Of a stretch of 64,000 nucleotides of DNA, positions 45,303 to 54,353 are shown in pieces. The stretch is from Desulfotomaculaceae bacterium (GTDB lineage: Bacteria > Bacillota > Desulfotomaculia > Desulfotomaculales > Pelotomaculaceae), in NCBI GenBank assembly GCA_028696455.1, contig JAQVGZ010000003.1:31564-95563 (forward strand). The letters run 5' to 3'. The stretch's first letter is position 1; each line of letters begins with the position of its first letter. The notes below the pieces were generated by a model. That model was not told where the DNA came from, ran no database searches, and saw only the letters and a list, made by a program, of their open reading frames with translations. Made by a program: the position numbers and the translations under genes.

Positions 45303-45890
45303 ATGCAATATTTTGGGATAGTCTTGGCTAGCTATTTGATTGGCTCAATTCCTTTCAGCTACCTCACTGCCCTTTACTGGAAAGGTATTGATATACGCAA
45401 GACTGGCAGCGGTAATGTAGGAATGACCAATGTTTGGCGTAATGCCGGGCCGGTGGCAGGGGTGATTGCCCTGGCTGGAGATCTCGGCAAGGGAGTGCTG
45501 GCGATCATGCTGGCCAGGTACTATGGTGATCCTTTGCTGGTAGCTTTATCTGGTATGGCGGTACTGGCCGGGCATAGCTGGCCTTTGTTTTTAGGCTTTA
45601 AAGGTGGCAAGCTGGTTGCCACCGGCGTTGGGGTGCTCGTGGCCATTTCCCTGCCGGTAGGCGCACTGGCCGCCGCAATTTGGCTTGCCGCCGTGGGCAT
45701 TACCAAATACGTTTCAGTTGCTTCCATTCTGGCAGTTTCCTCAATTCCGCTCCTAATGCTGGCTTTTCATTTAGAAGGGCCATATCTTGCGGTTGGTTTT
45801 TTTATCACTTTCTTTGCCATATATAAGCATATTCCAAACATCAAAAGACTTCTAGCAGGAACTGAGCCAAGAGTAAAGAGACGTTTTTAA
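45303..45890 (+). CDS. plsY: glycerol-3-phosphate acyltransferase PlsY
   Basis: PlsY acylates glycerol-3-phosphate from acyl-phosphate in the membrane. The 195-residue protein has the family loops SYLIGSIPFSYL, RKTGSGNVGMTNVWRN and LGFKGGKLVATGVG, and five hydrophobic segments. ATG 45303 begins at the typical N-terminus; TTG 45279 in frame adds eight polar residues. In the third loop the usual GKGVAT motif reads GGKLVATG, a small departure from the consensus (Leu for Gly). It precedes gpsA, which makes its substrate. Confidence 0.94.
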   Translation: MQYFGIVLASYLIGSIPFSYLTALYWKGIDIRKTGSGNVGMTNVWRNAGPVAGVIALAGDLGKGVLAIMLARYYGDPLLVALSGMAVLAGHSWPLFLGFKGGKLVATGVGVLVAISLPVGALAAAIWLAAVGITKYVSVASILAVSSIPLLMLAFHLEGPYLAVGFFITFFAIYKHIPNIKRLLAGTEPRVKRRF

Positions 45891-45924
45891 AATTGTTTGA
45901 ATTTAAACAACAGGGGGTAGGCCT

Positions 45925-46971
45925 GTGCGCAAGTCAATTGGCATTATCGGTGCCGGGAGCTGGGCAACGGCTATTGCAACGCTTCTTGCTAAAAAATATT
46001 ATTTGGTAAAAATTTGGGCCAGACGTCCTGAGCAAGTTGAAGAAATAAATATAGCCAGAGAAAATAGTTTTTACCTGCCCGGGGTGAAGATACCGGCAAA
46101 TATTGAGGCAACAGCAGATCTGGAACATGCCCTGTGGAAAGCAGGGGCTGTCGTGTACGGTGTACCTTCCCACGCTTTTCGTGAAATTGTCCACCTTTCC
46201 TTGCCTTTCCTGGGCCACAACTCTTTATACATAAATATTGCCAAAGGTATTGAAGAAATGAGCCTTCGCCGCCTGTCTGAAGTCTTTGCTGAAGAGGCCG
46301 GTCAGGAAAGACTGGCCCGGTACGTGACTTTATCAGGTCCTAGCCATGCCGAAGAAGTGGGTAGGGAACTTCCTACGGCAATAGTAGCGGCTTCTCCTCA
46401 TAAAGAAAGCGCAAGGCATGTCCAGGACTTATTCATGGATGAAACCTTTAGAGTTTATACTAACCCCGACATGACTGGTGTGGAACTGGGGGGCGCGTTA
46501 AAAAATATCATCGCGCTGGGCACCGGTATTGCCGAGGGACTTGGCTTTGGTGATAACACCAGGGCAGCCCTGATGACCCGTGGCCTGGCTGAAATTACCC
46601 GTTTGGGCGTAAGCATGGGGGCAGATCCGCTTACCTTTGCAGGGCTGGCCGGGGTAGGCGATCTAATCGTTACTTGTACGAGCGGGCACAGTCGTAACCG
46701 GCGGGCAGGGATTGCCATCGGGAAAGGGCACACTGTGGCAGAGGCCCTGGAACAAGTTAAAATGGTGGTTGAAGGTATCCGCACTACACACGCTGTACAC
46801 CGGCTTACGGCAGGCTACAATATTGAGATGCCTATCACTGAACAGATATATAAAGTACTCTTTGAGGAACTATCCCCCAAAGCGGCTGTCAACAACTTGA
46901 TGAACAGGGGCCGTACCGGGGAAATGGAGGAAGTTGCCCGGCTGACAGTCAGGGTGGTTAAAAAAAGTTAA
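45925..46971 (+). CDS. gpsA: glycerol-3-phosphate dehydrogenase [NAD(P)+]
   Basis: GpsA reduces dihydroxyacetone phosphate to sn-glycerol-3-phosphate for phospholipids. The 348-residue protein has the Rossmann motif [15 protein letters not shown], the catalytic lysine regions NIAKGIE and [12 protein letters not shown], and [16 protein letters not shown] 45925 follows GGGGGTAGG. It supplies PlsY immediately upstream and is followed by a hairpin and spoIVA. Confidence 0.96.
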   Translation: MRKSIGIIGAGSWATAIATLLAKKYYLVKIWARRPEQVEEINIARENSFYLPGVKIPANIEATADLEHALWKAGAVVYGVPSHAFREIVHLSLPFLGHNSLYINIAKGIEEMSLRRLSEVFAEEAGQERLARYVTLSGPSHAEEVGRELPTAIVAASPHKESARHVQDLFMDETFRVYTNPDMTGVELGGALKNIIALGTGIAEGLGFGDNTRAALMTRGLAEITRLGVSMGADPLTFAGLAGVGDLIVTCTSGHSRNRRAGIAIGKGHTVAEALEQVKMVVEGIRTTHAVHRLTAGYNIEMPITEQIYKVLFEELSPKAAVNNLMNRGRTGEMEEVARLTVRVVKKS

Positions 46972-46984
46972 ACCTAAACGATAG

Positions 46985-47030
46985 AAGCCTCCGGAAGTTG
47001 GCAAGCCAACCCGGGGGCTTGATTATTCTT
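46985..47030 (+). terminator. long hairpin after gpsA, probable terminator
   Basis: AAGCCTCCGG (46985-46994) pairs with CCGGGGGCTT (47011-47020), and inside it GTTGGC pairs with GCCAAC. The U-tract is weak (GATTATTCTTT). Confidence 0.5.
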
Positions 47031-47072
47031 TAGGTAAATAATGGATATTTTTTTATATTTTTTATTTTTGAG

Positions 47073-47102
47073 GTTATATTCACCTAAAAGACTCCATATA
47101 TA
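47073..47102 (+). promoter_or_regulatory. candidate sigma-E-type promoter of spoIVA
   Basis: GTTATATT (47073-47080) and CATATATA (47095-47102) are 14 bases apart, close to the mother-cell sigma-E pattern (ATATT at -35, CATA-like -10). Bacillus spoIVA is sigma-E dependent. The rest of the 306-base gap between gpsA and spoIVA is AT-rich with no other signal seen. Confidence 0.45.
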
Positions 47103-47277
47103 TATATCATTATTGTATGCCTTTGGAAAAAATAGCCGTGGACTAAGATTCACGACGAAGTTCAATATTTTTATTTTAGAATTTTTTTTCTTGTGGAGGA
47201 GGGATGTATGCGCCTGATATGTATTCGCCTATTGAGGCTTTCCTTTTTAAATCTTTCTTTTGGAAGGGAGTGTGAAC

Positions 47278-48756
47278 ATGGAAAGAACTGATATTTTCCG
47301 CGATATAGCGGAACGCACCGGTGGTGACCTGTATCTCGGTGTGGTAGGGGGCGTTCGCACCGGTAAATCTACTTTTATTAAACGCTTTATGGAAATAATG
47401 GTTCTTCCTAATATGGAAAATGTCTATGACCGGGAGCGGGCAAAGGATGAATTACCCCAAAGCGCGGCCGGGCGGACGATTATGACCACGGAACCGAAAT
47501 TTATTCCGAACGAGGCTGTAGAAATCCAGATTACTTCAAATTTGAATATTAAGTTGCGCATGGTGGACTGCGTTGGCTACCGGGTCGAAGGCGCCCTCGG
47601 TTACGAGGAGGAAAACGAGCCCCGCATGGTATCCACCCCCTGGTTTGAGGACCCAATTCCTTTTCAAGAAGCTGCTGAAGTGGGTACCAGAAAGGTCATT
47701 GCCGAACACTCGACAATGGGACTGGTAGTCACCACCGATGGCTCGATAACCGACATCCCCAGGGAAAATTATCTTGAAGCTGAAGAAAAAGTCATCGAGG
47801 AAATGAAGGAGCTCAACCGTCCTTTCCTGGTATTATTTAATTCCACCCAGCCGGATTCGGAAGAAACCAGCCAGCTAGCGGCTGAATTAACTGAAAAATA
47901 TGACGTTCCGGTGATTCCAATTGATTGTTTACAGATGTCCCAGGCCGACATATTAAATGTCCTGGAGAAACTGCTTTATGAATTCCCAGTCAACGAAGTA
48001 AATATCAGCCTGCCGCCCTGGGTGGAAAATTTAGATTATAAGCACTGGCTTCGCGAAAAATTTGACGAATCTATCCGGGAGACGGTGCAAAACATTCGCC
48101 GCTTGAGAGATATTGACGGGGCTGTAGAATATCTGGCAGATCACGATTTTGTGGAGCAAGCCTATTTACGAAGCATCGATATGGGCACTGGCTCAGCCTC
48201 TATTGATATTACCTCCGCTTCAGAGCTGTTCTATCAGGTCCTAAGTGAGCAGTCAGGTTTCGTTATAGATGGCGAAAAAAGACTTTTCAGTCTGGTTACA
48301 GAACTAAGCGTTGCGAAACGGGAGTACGATAAGGTGGCCCTGGCACTAAGTGAAGTCAGAGAGTCGGGCTATGGTGTAGTTACTCCTAGTTTGGACGAAC
48401 TGGTGCTGGAGGAACCGGAATTGATCCGCCAGGGCAGTCGCTTTGGGATCAAGTTAAAGGCCAGTGCCCCCTCCCTGCACATGATTAAGGCCGATATCGC
48501 CACCGAGATCACCCCGATTATTGGCACAGAAAGACAGTGCGAGGAACTGGTGCAATACATGTTGAATGAGTTTGAGGAAAACCCGCAAAAAATTTGGGAG
48601 TCAGAAATTTTTGGGAAATCTGTACACGACCTGGTAAGGGAAGGAATTCAAAACAAGATCCAGCGCATGCCGGAAAATGCCCAGCTTAAACTGCAGGAGA
48701 CCCTCCAGCGCATCGTTAATGACGGCTCAGGCGGACTCATCTGCATAATTATCTAA
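47278..48756 (+). CDS. spoIVA: stage IV sporulation protein A
   Basis: SpoIVA is the ATPase that polymerises on the outer forespore membrane as the base of the spore coat. The 492-residue length equals that of Bacillus SpoIVA. The N-terminal Walker A GGVRTGKSTF (about residue 27), the switch-like MVDCVGY and the conserved C-terminal tail ending ICIII are all present. ATG 47278 follows GGAAGGGAG; the frame is open to 47260. A strong hairpin terminator follows, shared with the converging gene. Confidence 0.97.
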   Translation: MERTDIFRDIAERTGGDLYLGVVGGVRTGKSTFIKRFMEIMVLPNMENVYDRERAKDELPQSAAGRTIMTTEPKFIPNEAVEIQITSNLNIKLRMVDCVGYRVEGALGYEEENEPRMVSTPWFEDPIPFQEAAEVGTRKVIAEHSTMGLVVTTDGSITDIPRENYLEAEEKVIEEMKELNRPFLVLFNSTQPDSEETSQLAAELTEKYDVPVIPIDCLQMSQADILNVLEKLLYEFPVNEVNISLPPWVENLDYKHWLREKFDESIRETVQNIRRLRDIDGAVEYLADHDFVEQAYLRSIDMGTGSASIDITSASELFYQVLSEQSGFVIDGEKRLFSLVTELSVAKREYDKVALALSEVRESGYGVVTPSLDELVLEEPELIRQGSRFGIKLKASAPSLHMIKADIATEITPIIGTERQCEELVQYMLNEFEENPQKIWESEIFGKSVHDLVREGIQNKIQRMPENAQLKLQETLQRIVNDGSGGLICIII

Positions 48757-48763
48757 AAGATCT

Positions 48764-48792
48764 AACCGGTCAAAAGGCCGGTTTTATTTTTT
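48764..48792 (+). terminator. intrinsic terminator after spoIVA
   Basis: AACCGG (48764-48769) pairs with CCGGTT (48778-48783), followed by TTATTTTTT. It overlaps the stop of the converging oxidoreductase gene. Confidence 0.75.
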
Positions 48793-49846
48793 GGTTATAC
48801 TTTTTTACATATGGGTGCAGCAGGTTGATGATATCAATATTGGTGTTATATAAAACCTGTTTTACTCCCGGCAGGGCAATAAATTTAAGCAAACGCTCAA
48901 TACCGGTGTTATCCAGGGTGTTTAGCGCCTCCCTAAACGCAAACCGGCGCCTTACCTGCATTATTATAGGGCTGATCAGCTGTTCATAATTTAGCCCCTC
49001 GGCTATTGCCTTGCCGGCCAGGGCGCCGCTTAAAATCCCCTCCATGAGGCCAAGGCCGAGAAAGCTGTCTGTAAAACTGCCGCTGCTGCCAATCAGCAGG
49101 ACCTTACCGACCTGCTGGCGGATAGTCAGGCCTGTTGTATAAGGTATTTCAAAGGTTTCAACAATATCCATGTGAAAGTTTTCTTGCTCCATGAATTGAA
49201 CCCAGCAGCTATCCAACTCAGTATGGCTTATTCCCGGAATATTGAGCTCCAGCAGCGCCCGCTCCCGGCTAAAAGGCTTCAGGCTGCCAAAGCCTTGCCT
49301 GGCGTAATTTGTATTAAAATAGATAAAGGCGGCCTCGGGATCAAACCGGCCAAGGATTATGGCGCCCTTAACCCAGGCAGCCTGAGCGGTTTCTAACACT
49401 TTCAAGCTCCTGGCGGTCATCAGGTTTCCTTCTGCCACTACCACGCAGTCATATTTGTTAACCAGTTCACGGTAATCGACCATGGTATCAAAGATTATCA
49501 CTGACTGTAATTTTTCATAAAGTTGGACTTCAACTGCGTCCCGGCTTTGACTTCGCTCCACCAGATAGCCAAGATCACCACTGACAGGAACGGTTTGCCG
49601 CAAGGAATGCATGAAATAACGGCGGACCCTGCCCAATGGCCTGAACTTTAGCCCGAAATGCTCAAACATATAGCGCAACTGGTCCCTTTGCGGGCGCTGA
49701 AAAAGCTGCAGCAGGATTTCCACCCTGGGTACAGGGTACCCCACCTTGCTGCTGCTCTCAAAAATATCGGGGTAAATTCCCCGCCGCTCCAGCTCATAAG
49801 CACAGGCCAGGCCGCTGGGACCGGCGCCAATGATGGCTACCCGCAT
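48770..49846 (-). CDS. FAD-dependent oxidoreductase, geranylgeranyl-reductase-like (paralog 1)
   Basis: The 358-residue protein begins with the FAD dinucleotide motif MRVAIIGAGPSGLACAYELE and has the later flavin block VGKVLLIGSSGSF. Overall it resembles the geranylgeranyl reductase/halogenase-type flavoprotein family. It is closely related to the protein at 50634-51698: both share a Leu-rich middle and the C-terminal pattern PG-x-KQ-(I/V)-(I/L)-YNTN. Substrate is unknown. ATG 49846 follows GGGGGA on the - strand. It is divergent from the membrane protein gene and convergent with spoIVA. Confidence 0.75.
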   Translation of the reverse strand: MRVAIIGAGPSGLACAYELERRGIYPDIFESSSKVGYPVPRVEILLQLFQRPQRDQLRYMFEHFGLKFRPLGRVRRYFMHSLRQTVPVSGDLGYLVERSQSRDAVEVQLYEKLQSVIIFDTMVDYRELVNKYDCVVVAEGNLMTARSLKVLETAQAAWVKGAIILGRFDPEAAFIYFNTNYARQGFGSLKPFSRERALLELNIPGISHTELDSCWVQFMEQENFHMDIVETFEIPYTTGLTIRQQVGKVLLIGSSGSFTDSFLGLGLMEGILSGALAGKAIAEGLNYEQLISPIIMQVRRRFAFREALNTLDNTGIERLLKFIALPGVKQVLYNTNIDIINLLHPYVKKYNQKIKPAF

Positions 49847-50029
49847 AAAAATCCCCCTTCTTTAGTCATCGAGAATTAAGAGTGGGTAGTTTATATTTTT
49901 CACCCATCGGGGAAAAATAAATCAATACTGCAGAGCTTTTTATCATTAATTAATGCGGCAGTCCAGAGTTGTAGCCAAGATTATTCTCGAATAGACCAAC
50001 AGTATAGCAGGAAGAGGGAGGTTGAAAAA

Positions 50030-50506
50030 CTGGCTACATATGCTTGGCTAATCAGCGCGTTCATAGCCTTTGTTGTCTTTTTGCTAATAGTGGACTGGTC
50101 CCGGATCAAATACACCATGTGGGGTGGGGTTATCGCCTCAATGTTGCAGATTCTGGTGGACACCGGGGCGATGAAACTAAATTTGTACCGGGTAGAGACA
50201 TTGATCCCGTTTCTGGGGTCGTCCATATCGTTTACCTTTGGAGTGGTATTTACCATTGGTATTTTGTTTGCCCAGACCCTGCCGGGGTCGCGCTTGTTGC
50301 AGGCGCTGAACATTATTGTGATCGTGGCCCTTTTTTCAGCTGAGGAATATCTCTATATAAAAATAGGTGTTTTGGAGTACTTAAACTGGAATCACCTGGC
50401 CAGTATTTTTATTAACCTGCTCGTTTTTACCAGTTTCTCCTGGTTGGTTACTGTACTCGATTTAAACTGTGCCCGGCGCGGCGCAAGAGGAGGATTAAAA
50501 CTTTGA
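50030..50506 (+). CDS. small polytopic membrane protein (CBO0543-like), apparent CTG start
   Basis: The protein of about 158 residues has four to five hydrophobic segments (AWLISAFIAFVVFLLI, FLGSSISFTFGVVFTIGILFA, ALNIIVIVALFS, LASIFINLLVFTSF) and resembles the CBO0543-type membrane proteins of spore formers; this match is from memory. No ATG, GTG or TTG lies at the expected beginning. A strong GGGAGG at 50016-50021 is followed eight bases later by CTG 50030, giving MATYAWLIS. The first conventional start is TTG 50081, which would remove the first membrane segment. It couples to a 28-residue membrane peptide at its stop. Confidence 0.65.
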   Translation: MATYAWLISAFIAFVVFLLIVDWSRIKYTMWGGVIASMLQILVDTGAMKLNLYRVETLIPFLGSSISFTFGVVFTIGILFAQTLPGSRLLQALNIIVIVALFSAEEYLYIKIGVLEYLNWNHLASIFINLLVFTSFSWLVTVLDLNCARRGARGGLKL

Positions 50507-50589
50507 GCCTCTATGCTTTTACCTTGTACTCATTGATTATTGGTTTATTGGTATTTGCCTGGTTTAAAATCTTAATTAGATTTCGCTAG
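50503..50589 (+). CDS. 28-residue membrane peptide
   Basis: TTG 50503 overlaps the stop of the upstream gene (TTGA) and has GAGGAGG eight to nine bases before it. The product MSLYAFTLYSLIIGLLVFAW followed by FKILIRFR has a single membrane span and a positive tail. Strong ribosome site, translational coupling and hydrophobic character support a real gene too short for standard gene calling. Function unknown. Confidence 0.55.
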   Translation: MSLYAFTLYSLIIGLLVFAWFKILIRFR

Positions 50590-50633
50590 TCTTGCGGCAT
50601 TTGAACAGACAAAGGTGAAAGGGGCAATGAGCG

Positions 50634-51698
50634 TTGAAAGTGGCGATTATCGGCGCTGGTCCTAGCGGTTTTGCCTGTGCTCATGAACTGGAGCGGCACG
50701 GTGTTAAGCCGGATATTTTTGAGCAGCGGCCCCGTCCTGGTGATCTGTTCGAACACGTGGGCGTCATTTTGCAAATAACGAACAGACCGGTTAAAGACCA
50801 GCTCGCGGAAATAAAAAAAAGCTGTTATATATCCTTAAAGCCTTTAAATTCATTAAAAAAAGTGACTATGCACAGTCCCCGGGTCTCGGGTTCTGTCAGT
50901 GGAAATTTAGGCTACTTGTTTAAGAGGGGGCAAGGGGAGGATTCTGTTGAAAATCAACTTCTCGCGCTGATAAAAGCGCCGGTTCATTATAACACCAGGC
51001 CTGATTATGCGTCCCTGGCCTTAGCTTATGATTATGTGGTTGTTGCCACCGGTAATTATGAAACTGCCAAAATATTAGGCTGCTTGGAGGATATCTATAA
51101 AACCTGGCTGGTGGGGGCGACGGTTTTAGGAGAATTCCACCCAAACTATATGGAAATGTGGCTTAATACGGAGTACGCCGGGAGCGCATACGCTTACCTC
51201 ACGCCCTTTAACCACAAGAGTGCCTCACTGGTATTAATTGTGCCGGAAGGGGATAGAAAGGCTATAGATTGCTGGAAAAAATTCTTGCGGATGGAAAAAT
51301 TATCATATGAGTTTAGTTCACTATGGATTTGGGAACACGTGGCTGGATTTGTTTATCCCCATCAAGTTGGCAATATTCTCTTTGTCGGTAACGCCGGGGG
51401 ATTTTTGCGGCCTGTTTTGGGCTTTGCGCTGTATAACGCAATTTTGAGCGGGGTATTTGCCGCCAGGTCCATGATCGAAGGGAAAAATTATGAGGATTAT
51501 TTGGTGAACTTGAATAAAAATATGATGTATTCCTTGCAATTAAGGGAATCATTAAATAGCTTTACCAATAAACATTTTGACCACCTGGTAGCTTTTTTAA
51601 CCACACCAGGGTTTAAACAGATTATCTATAATACCAACCTGGACATGATTAAGTATATGGCTATCCTCGCCAGGTTAATAGGAACTAAAAATAATTAA
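50634..51698 (+). CDS. FAD-dependent oxidoreductase, geranylgeranyl-reductase-like (paralog 2)
   Basis: This 354-residue flavoprotein starts MKVAIIGAGPSGFACAHELE and has the second FAD motif VGNILFVGNAGGF. It aligns along its length with the divergent gene at 48770-49846, indicating duplication within the cluster. No partner reductase or ferredoxin is nearby, so the physiological electron donor and substrate are open. TTG 50634 follows AAAGGGGC. It is followed tail-to-tail, 11 bases away, by a small ferritin-like gene. Confidence 0.75.
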   Translation: MKVAIIGAGPSGFACAHELERHGVKPDIFEQRPRPGDLFEHVGVILQITNRPVKDQLAEIKKSCYISLKPLNSLKKVTMHSPRVSGSVSGNLGYLFKRGQGEDSVENQLLALIKAPVHYNTRPDYASLALAYDYVVVATGNYETAKILGCLEDIYKTWLVGATVLGEFHPNYMEMWLNTEYAGSAYAYLTPFNHKSASLVLIVPEGDRKAIDCWKKFLRMEKLSYEFSSLWIWEHVAGFVYPHQVGNILFVGNAGGFLRPVLGFALYNAILSGVFAARSMIEGKNYEDYLVNLNKNMMYSLQLRESLNSFTNKHFDHLVAFLTTPGFKQIIYNTNLDMIKYMAILARLIGTKNN

Positions 51699-51709
51699 AA
51701 CGTAAGTAA

Positions 51710-51946
51710 TTATGCTTTGAATGTGGAAATGATCCGGTTTACCGGAAAAGGCTTGGCCTCAATGGCAGTAATTTCTTTTTGAAGCATCTCAATATGGACC
51801 ATTTCCTCATCCCGCAGCCGGGTAAAAAGGCGCCTGGCCGCCGGGTTTGTCACCTTGACAGACAGCTCATTATAAAAAGCCTGGTTGTATATTTTTTGGT
51901 CAAGGGCTTGATAAAGATAATTCAGCGCGTCCAAAGTCTTATCCAC
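51710..51946 (-). CDS. short ferritin-like/rubrerythrin-like protein
   Basis: A 78-residue helical protein with the iron-ligand-like motif DEEMVHIEML (E-x2-H) in its second helix and an acidic first helix (NQAFYNELS). This is half the size of a rubrerythrin domain, so it would have to dimerise to make a di-iron site. GTG 51946 has a weak ribosome site. The gene converges with the FAD oxidoreductase at 50634. Another small helical gene follows upstream on the same strand. Confidence 0.6.
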   Translation of the reverse strand: MDKTLDALNYLYQALDQKIYNQAFYNELSVKVTNPAARRLFTRLRDEEMVHIEMLQKEITAIEAKPFPVNRIISTFKA

Positions 51947-52061
51947 CTCGACTGTAAGACATTATCATTATGCTTTGGCCACCAGGCTGCGAGGGCACTG
52001 ATCTGAATGTTACCTCCGCTTGAACTTCCGCCGGCGCCGCAACCAGAGATATGAAGGAATG

Positions 52062-52274
52062 TCAGGAACTTTTGATGTTCAAATGAGCCATTTCGACTTT
52101 TAGTTGTTGCAAGCGCTCCCGGCTGGTTCCGGCAAAGCTGTTAAACATCCTCTTGAGCCGGTCGTCTCTAATTTTTTTAGCAAGGTGGTCAAACCTGGCC
52201 ACGGCTTGTTCTTCCCGGTGCAGGGCCTCTTTAAAAGCGTAATTTTGGAATTCACCCCGGGTTGACCATGACAT
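52062..52274 (-). CDS. small helical protein, possibly degenerate ferritin-like
   Basis: A 70-residue, strongly charged helical protein starting at ATG 52274 (MSWSTRGEFQNYAF). The pattern ALHREEQAVARFDHLAKKI recalls half of a ferritin-like four-helix bundle, but the E-x2-H motif is not clearly present. It is 115 bases upstream of the 78-residue ferritin-like gene on the same strand. Function unknown; related small proteins occur in spore formers. Confidence 0.55.
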   Translation of the reverse strand: MSWSTRGEFQNYAFKEALHREEQAVARFDHLAKKIRDDRLKRMFNSFAGTSRERLQQLKVEMAHLNIKSS

Positions 52275-52496
52275 CCAATCACCGCCTTAACAAGGGATTG
52301 GTAACTTACCCCGATCAGAAACTATTATATCTTTATAGTGAGCAAAGCTGGTTTAAAGTATACCATGTGGTGAACAGGCCGGCACAAAGTAGATTAATTG
52401 TGGAGCAACCTTACCGGTTATAAATTTATTTAACGAATAGTACATCCCAATCAGGGTAATATATTTACCGAATGATTGGAACTGGCAGGTGCGGGC

Positions 52497-54353
52497 ATGA
52501 TTAACGTTAAGAATTTGCTCAAATTGATTACCTATCAGGAAAATTCCCAGCGCGAGGGGTTTGTCTTAGAGGAAACGGTACACGATCATCCCAAAAGCGC
52601 AAAGGGTGAATCCTCACCGGGGGGGGAGGATTCTCACGGGCAGAGGGAAGCCCAGGCCGAGCCGGCGCCTCAAAAAAAAGCGCCCGCTGTTCGCCGCGCC
52701 TTTAAAAAGCCCATCCGGCCTGCGGATAAAGCTAACCATAAACAAAAGAAAAAAGAAAACGGCGCAGCAGGGGAAAGTCAGCCGGCTCCCACTTCCAGCC
52801 AGACGATGGGAGAACCGCCAATCAGCAACCTTTCGGTCAGCGCTTCCCTGGCTGAAAACCGGAAGATAATCAAAAAGCTGTACGGGCTGCCGGCCAACAA
52901 AGATATAGTGGTAAGAGATATTGTGCTCGGAACAAGCCCGGCTATTGATGGATTTATTGTTTTTATCGACGGCCTGGTGGACAAGTCCATCCAAAACTTG
53001 CTGCTCCAGGCGCTGATGCTTTTTGCCGTTCGGCCAGTCCCCGCAGAAAGGGGGCAACTGGCCACTTATGTTAAGGAAAAGATGCTGCCGGGCAACCAGG
53101 TGGTGCTCAAGTCACGGTTTAATGATATCCTGAACGCGGTAAATTACGGCGATACAGCCTTGTTTTTGGAAGGATGCGCCGAGGCGGTGCTGGTGGAAAC
53201 CAAGGGCTGGGAGCACCGCGGGGTGGACCTTCCCACAGTTGAGCAGGTGGTCCGCGGACCGCATGAGGCTTTTAGTGAAACCCTGCGCACCAACACAGCT
53301 TTAATCAGAAAGATAATTAAAAACGAAAACCTGACTACTGAATTACTGACAGTAGGTTCCCGCAACCGGGCTCTCGTTGCAATAATGTACCAGCGCGACC
53401 TCGCCAACCCGGCCCTGGTGGCAGAGGTAAAAAGGCGGATTAGCAGCATCAAGACAGATCGCATTATAGACAGCGGCATGCTCGAAGAGATGATCATGGA
53501 CACCCCCTACAACTTAACTCCGACGATACTGGCGACAGAGCGCCCCGACCGGGTGGCTTCAGGCATTATTGACGGCAGGGTGGCGATTATCGTCGATGGC
53601 AGCCCCTATGTCCTGCTCGTGCCTGCCACCATGTACGAAATGCTGCATACCGGTGAAGAGCTGTACAGCCGCTGGCAGTTAGGTACTTTTATTCGATTGC
53701 TGCGCGCCCTAGCCTTTAATCTTTCTTTTCTGCTGCCGGGGCTTTACCTGGCGGTGGTGCTTTTTCACCACGAAATGATCCCGACGGAGCTGCTGCTTGC
53801 CATTGCCGGGAACCGCGAGAGAGTCCCGCTCCCCTCCCTGGTCGAGGTGCTCTTGATGGAAATATCCTTTGAGCTGATCCGGGAGGCGGGCTTGCGCATC
53901 CCCGGAGCCATGGGTACAACCATCGGCATTGTCGGCGCGCTGGTTTTAGGCCAGGCCGCTGTTCAGGCGAATATTGTCAGCCCCGTCCTGGTGATCCTGG
54001 TCGCGGTAACCGGGCTGGCCGGCTTTGCTATTCCCTATTACTCCCTGGCTTTCTCGCTGCGGATCTACCGCTTCTATTACATTATCCTGGGAGCAACACT
54101 GGGCTTTTTCGGGATCGCCTGCGGCTTGTTTACCCAGATTGTTTTAACAGCCAATCTCAAGTCTTTTGGCGTGCCGTATTTGGCCCCCATCGGTCCCAGG
54201 ACTGTGCCCGGCGCGGATGTGGTCACCCGGCTGCCGCTGTTCTTTCACGAAAAGCGGCCGGACTACCTCAACCCGCAGGATATTACCAGCCAGCCGGATA
54301 TAGCAAGAGGGTGGCTTGAGCCACCGGCAAAGGATGGTGGGAAAGATTATTAA
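52497..54353 (+). CDS. spore germination protein, GerA/GerKA family (A subunit)
   Basis: The 618-residue protein is a GerA-type germinant receptor A subunit. A long lysine- and proline-rich N-terminus (about 20-120) is followed by the conserved soluble domain (ISNLSVSASLAENRKIIKKLYG, RDIVLG, KSRFNDILNAVNYGD) and four to five membrane segments at the C-terminus. The motif SLVEVLLMEISFELIREAGLRIP is highly typical. ATG 52497 is chosen with AGGTG upstream; the frame is open to TTG 52476. It heads the gerA-gerB-gerC operon and overlaps gerB by 38 bases if TTG 54316 is used. Confidence 0.93.
   Translation: MINVKNLLKLITYQENSQREGFVLEETVHDHPKSAKGESSPGGEDSHGQREAQAEPAPQKKAPAVRRAFKKPIRPADKANHKQKKKENGAAGESQPAPTSSQTMGEPPISNLSVSASLAENRKIIKKLYGLPANKDIVVRDIVLGTSPAIDGFIVFIDGLVDKSIQNLLLQALMLFAVRPVPAERGQLATYVKEKMLPGNQVVLKSRFNDILNAVNYGDTALFLEGCAEAVLVETKGWEHRGVDLPTVEQVVRGPHEAFSETLRTNTALIRKIIKNENLTTELLTVGSRNRALVAIMYQRDLANPALVAEVKRRISSIKTDRIIDSGMLEEMIMDTPYNLTPTILATERPDRVASGIIDGRVAIIVDGSPYVLLVPATMYEMLHTGEELYSRWQLGTFIRLLRALAFNLSFLLPGLYLAVVLFHHEMIPTELLLAIAGNRERVPLPSLVEVLLMEISFELIREAGLRIPGAMGTTIGIVGALVLGQAAVQANIVSPVLVILVAVTGLAGFAIPYYSLAFSLRIYRFYYIILGATLGFFGIACGLFTQIVLTANLKSFGVPYLAPIGPRTVPGADVVTRLPLFFHEKRPDYLNPQDITSQPDIARGWLEPPAKDGGKDY

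Noticed and set aside
50044..50343. Frame overlapping the CBO0543-like membrane gene
   Set aside because: The other frame has clear membrane segments and coupling to the next gene; this one looks random.
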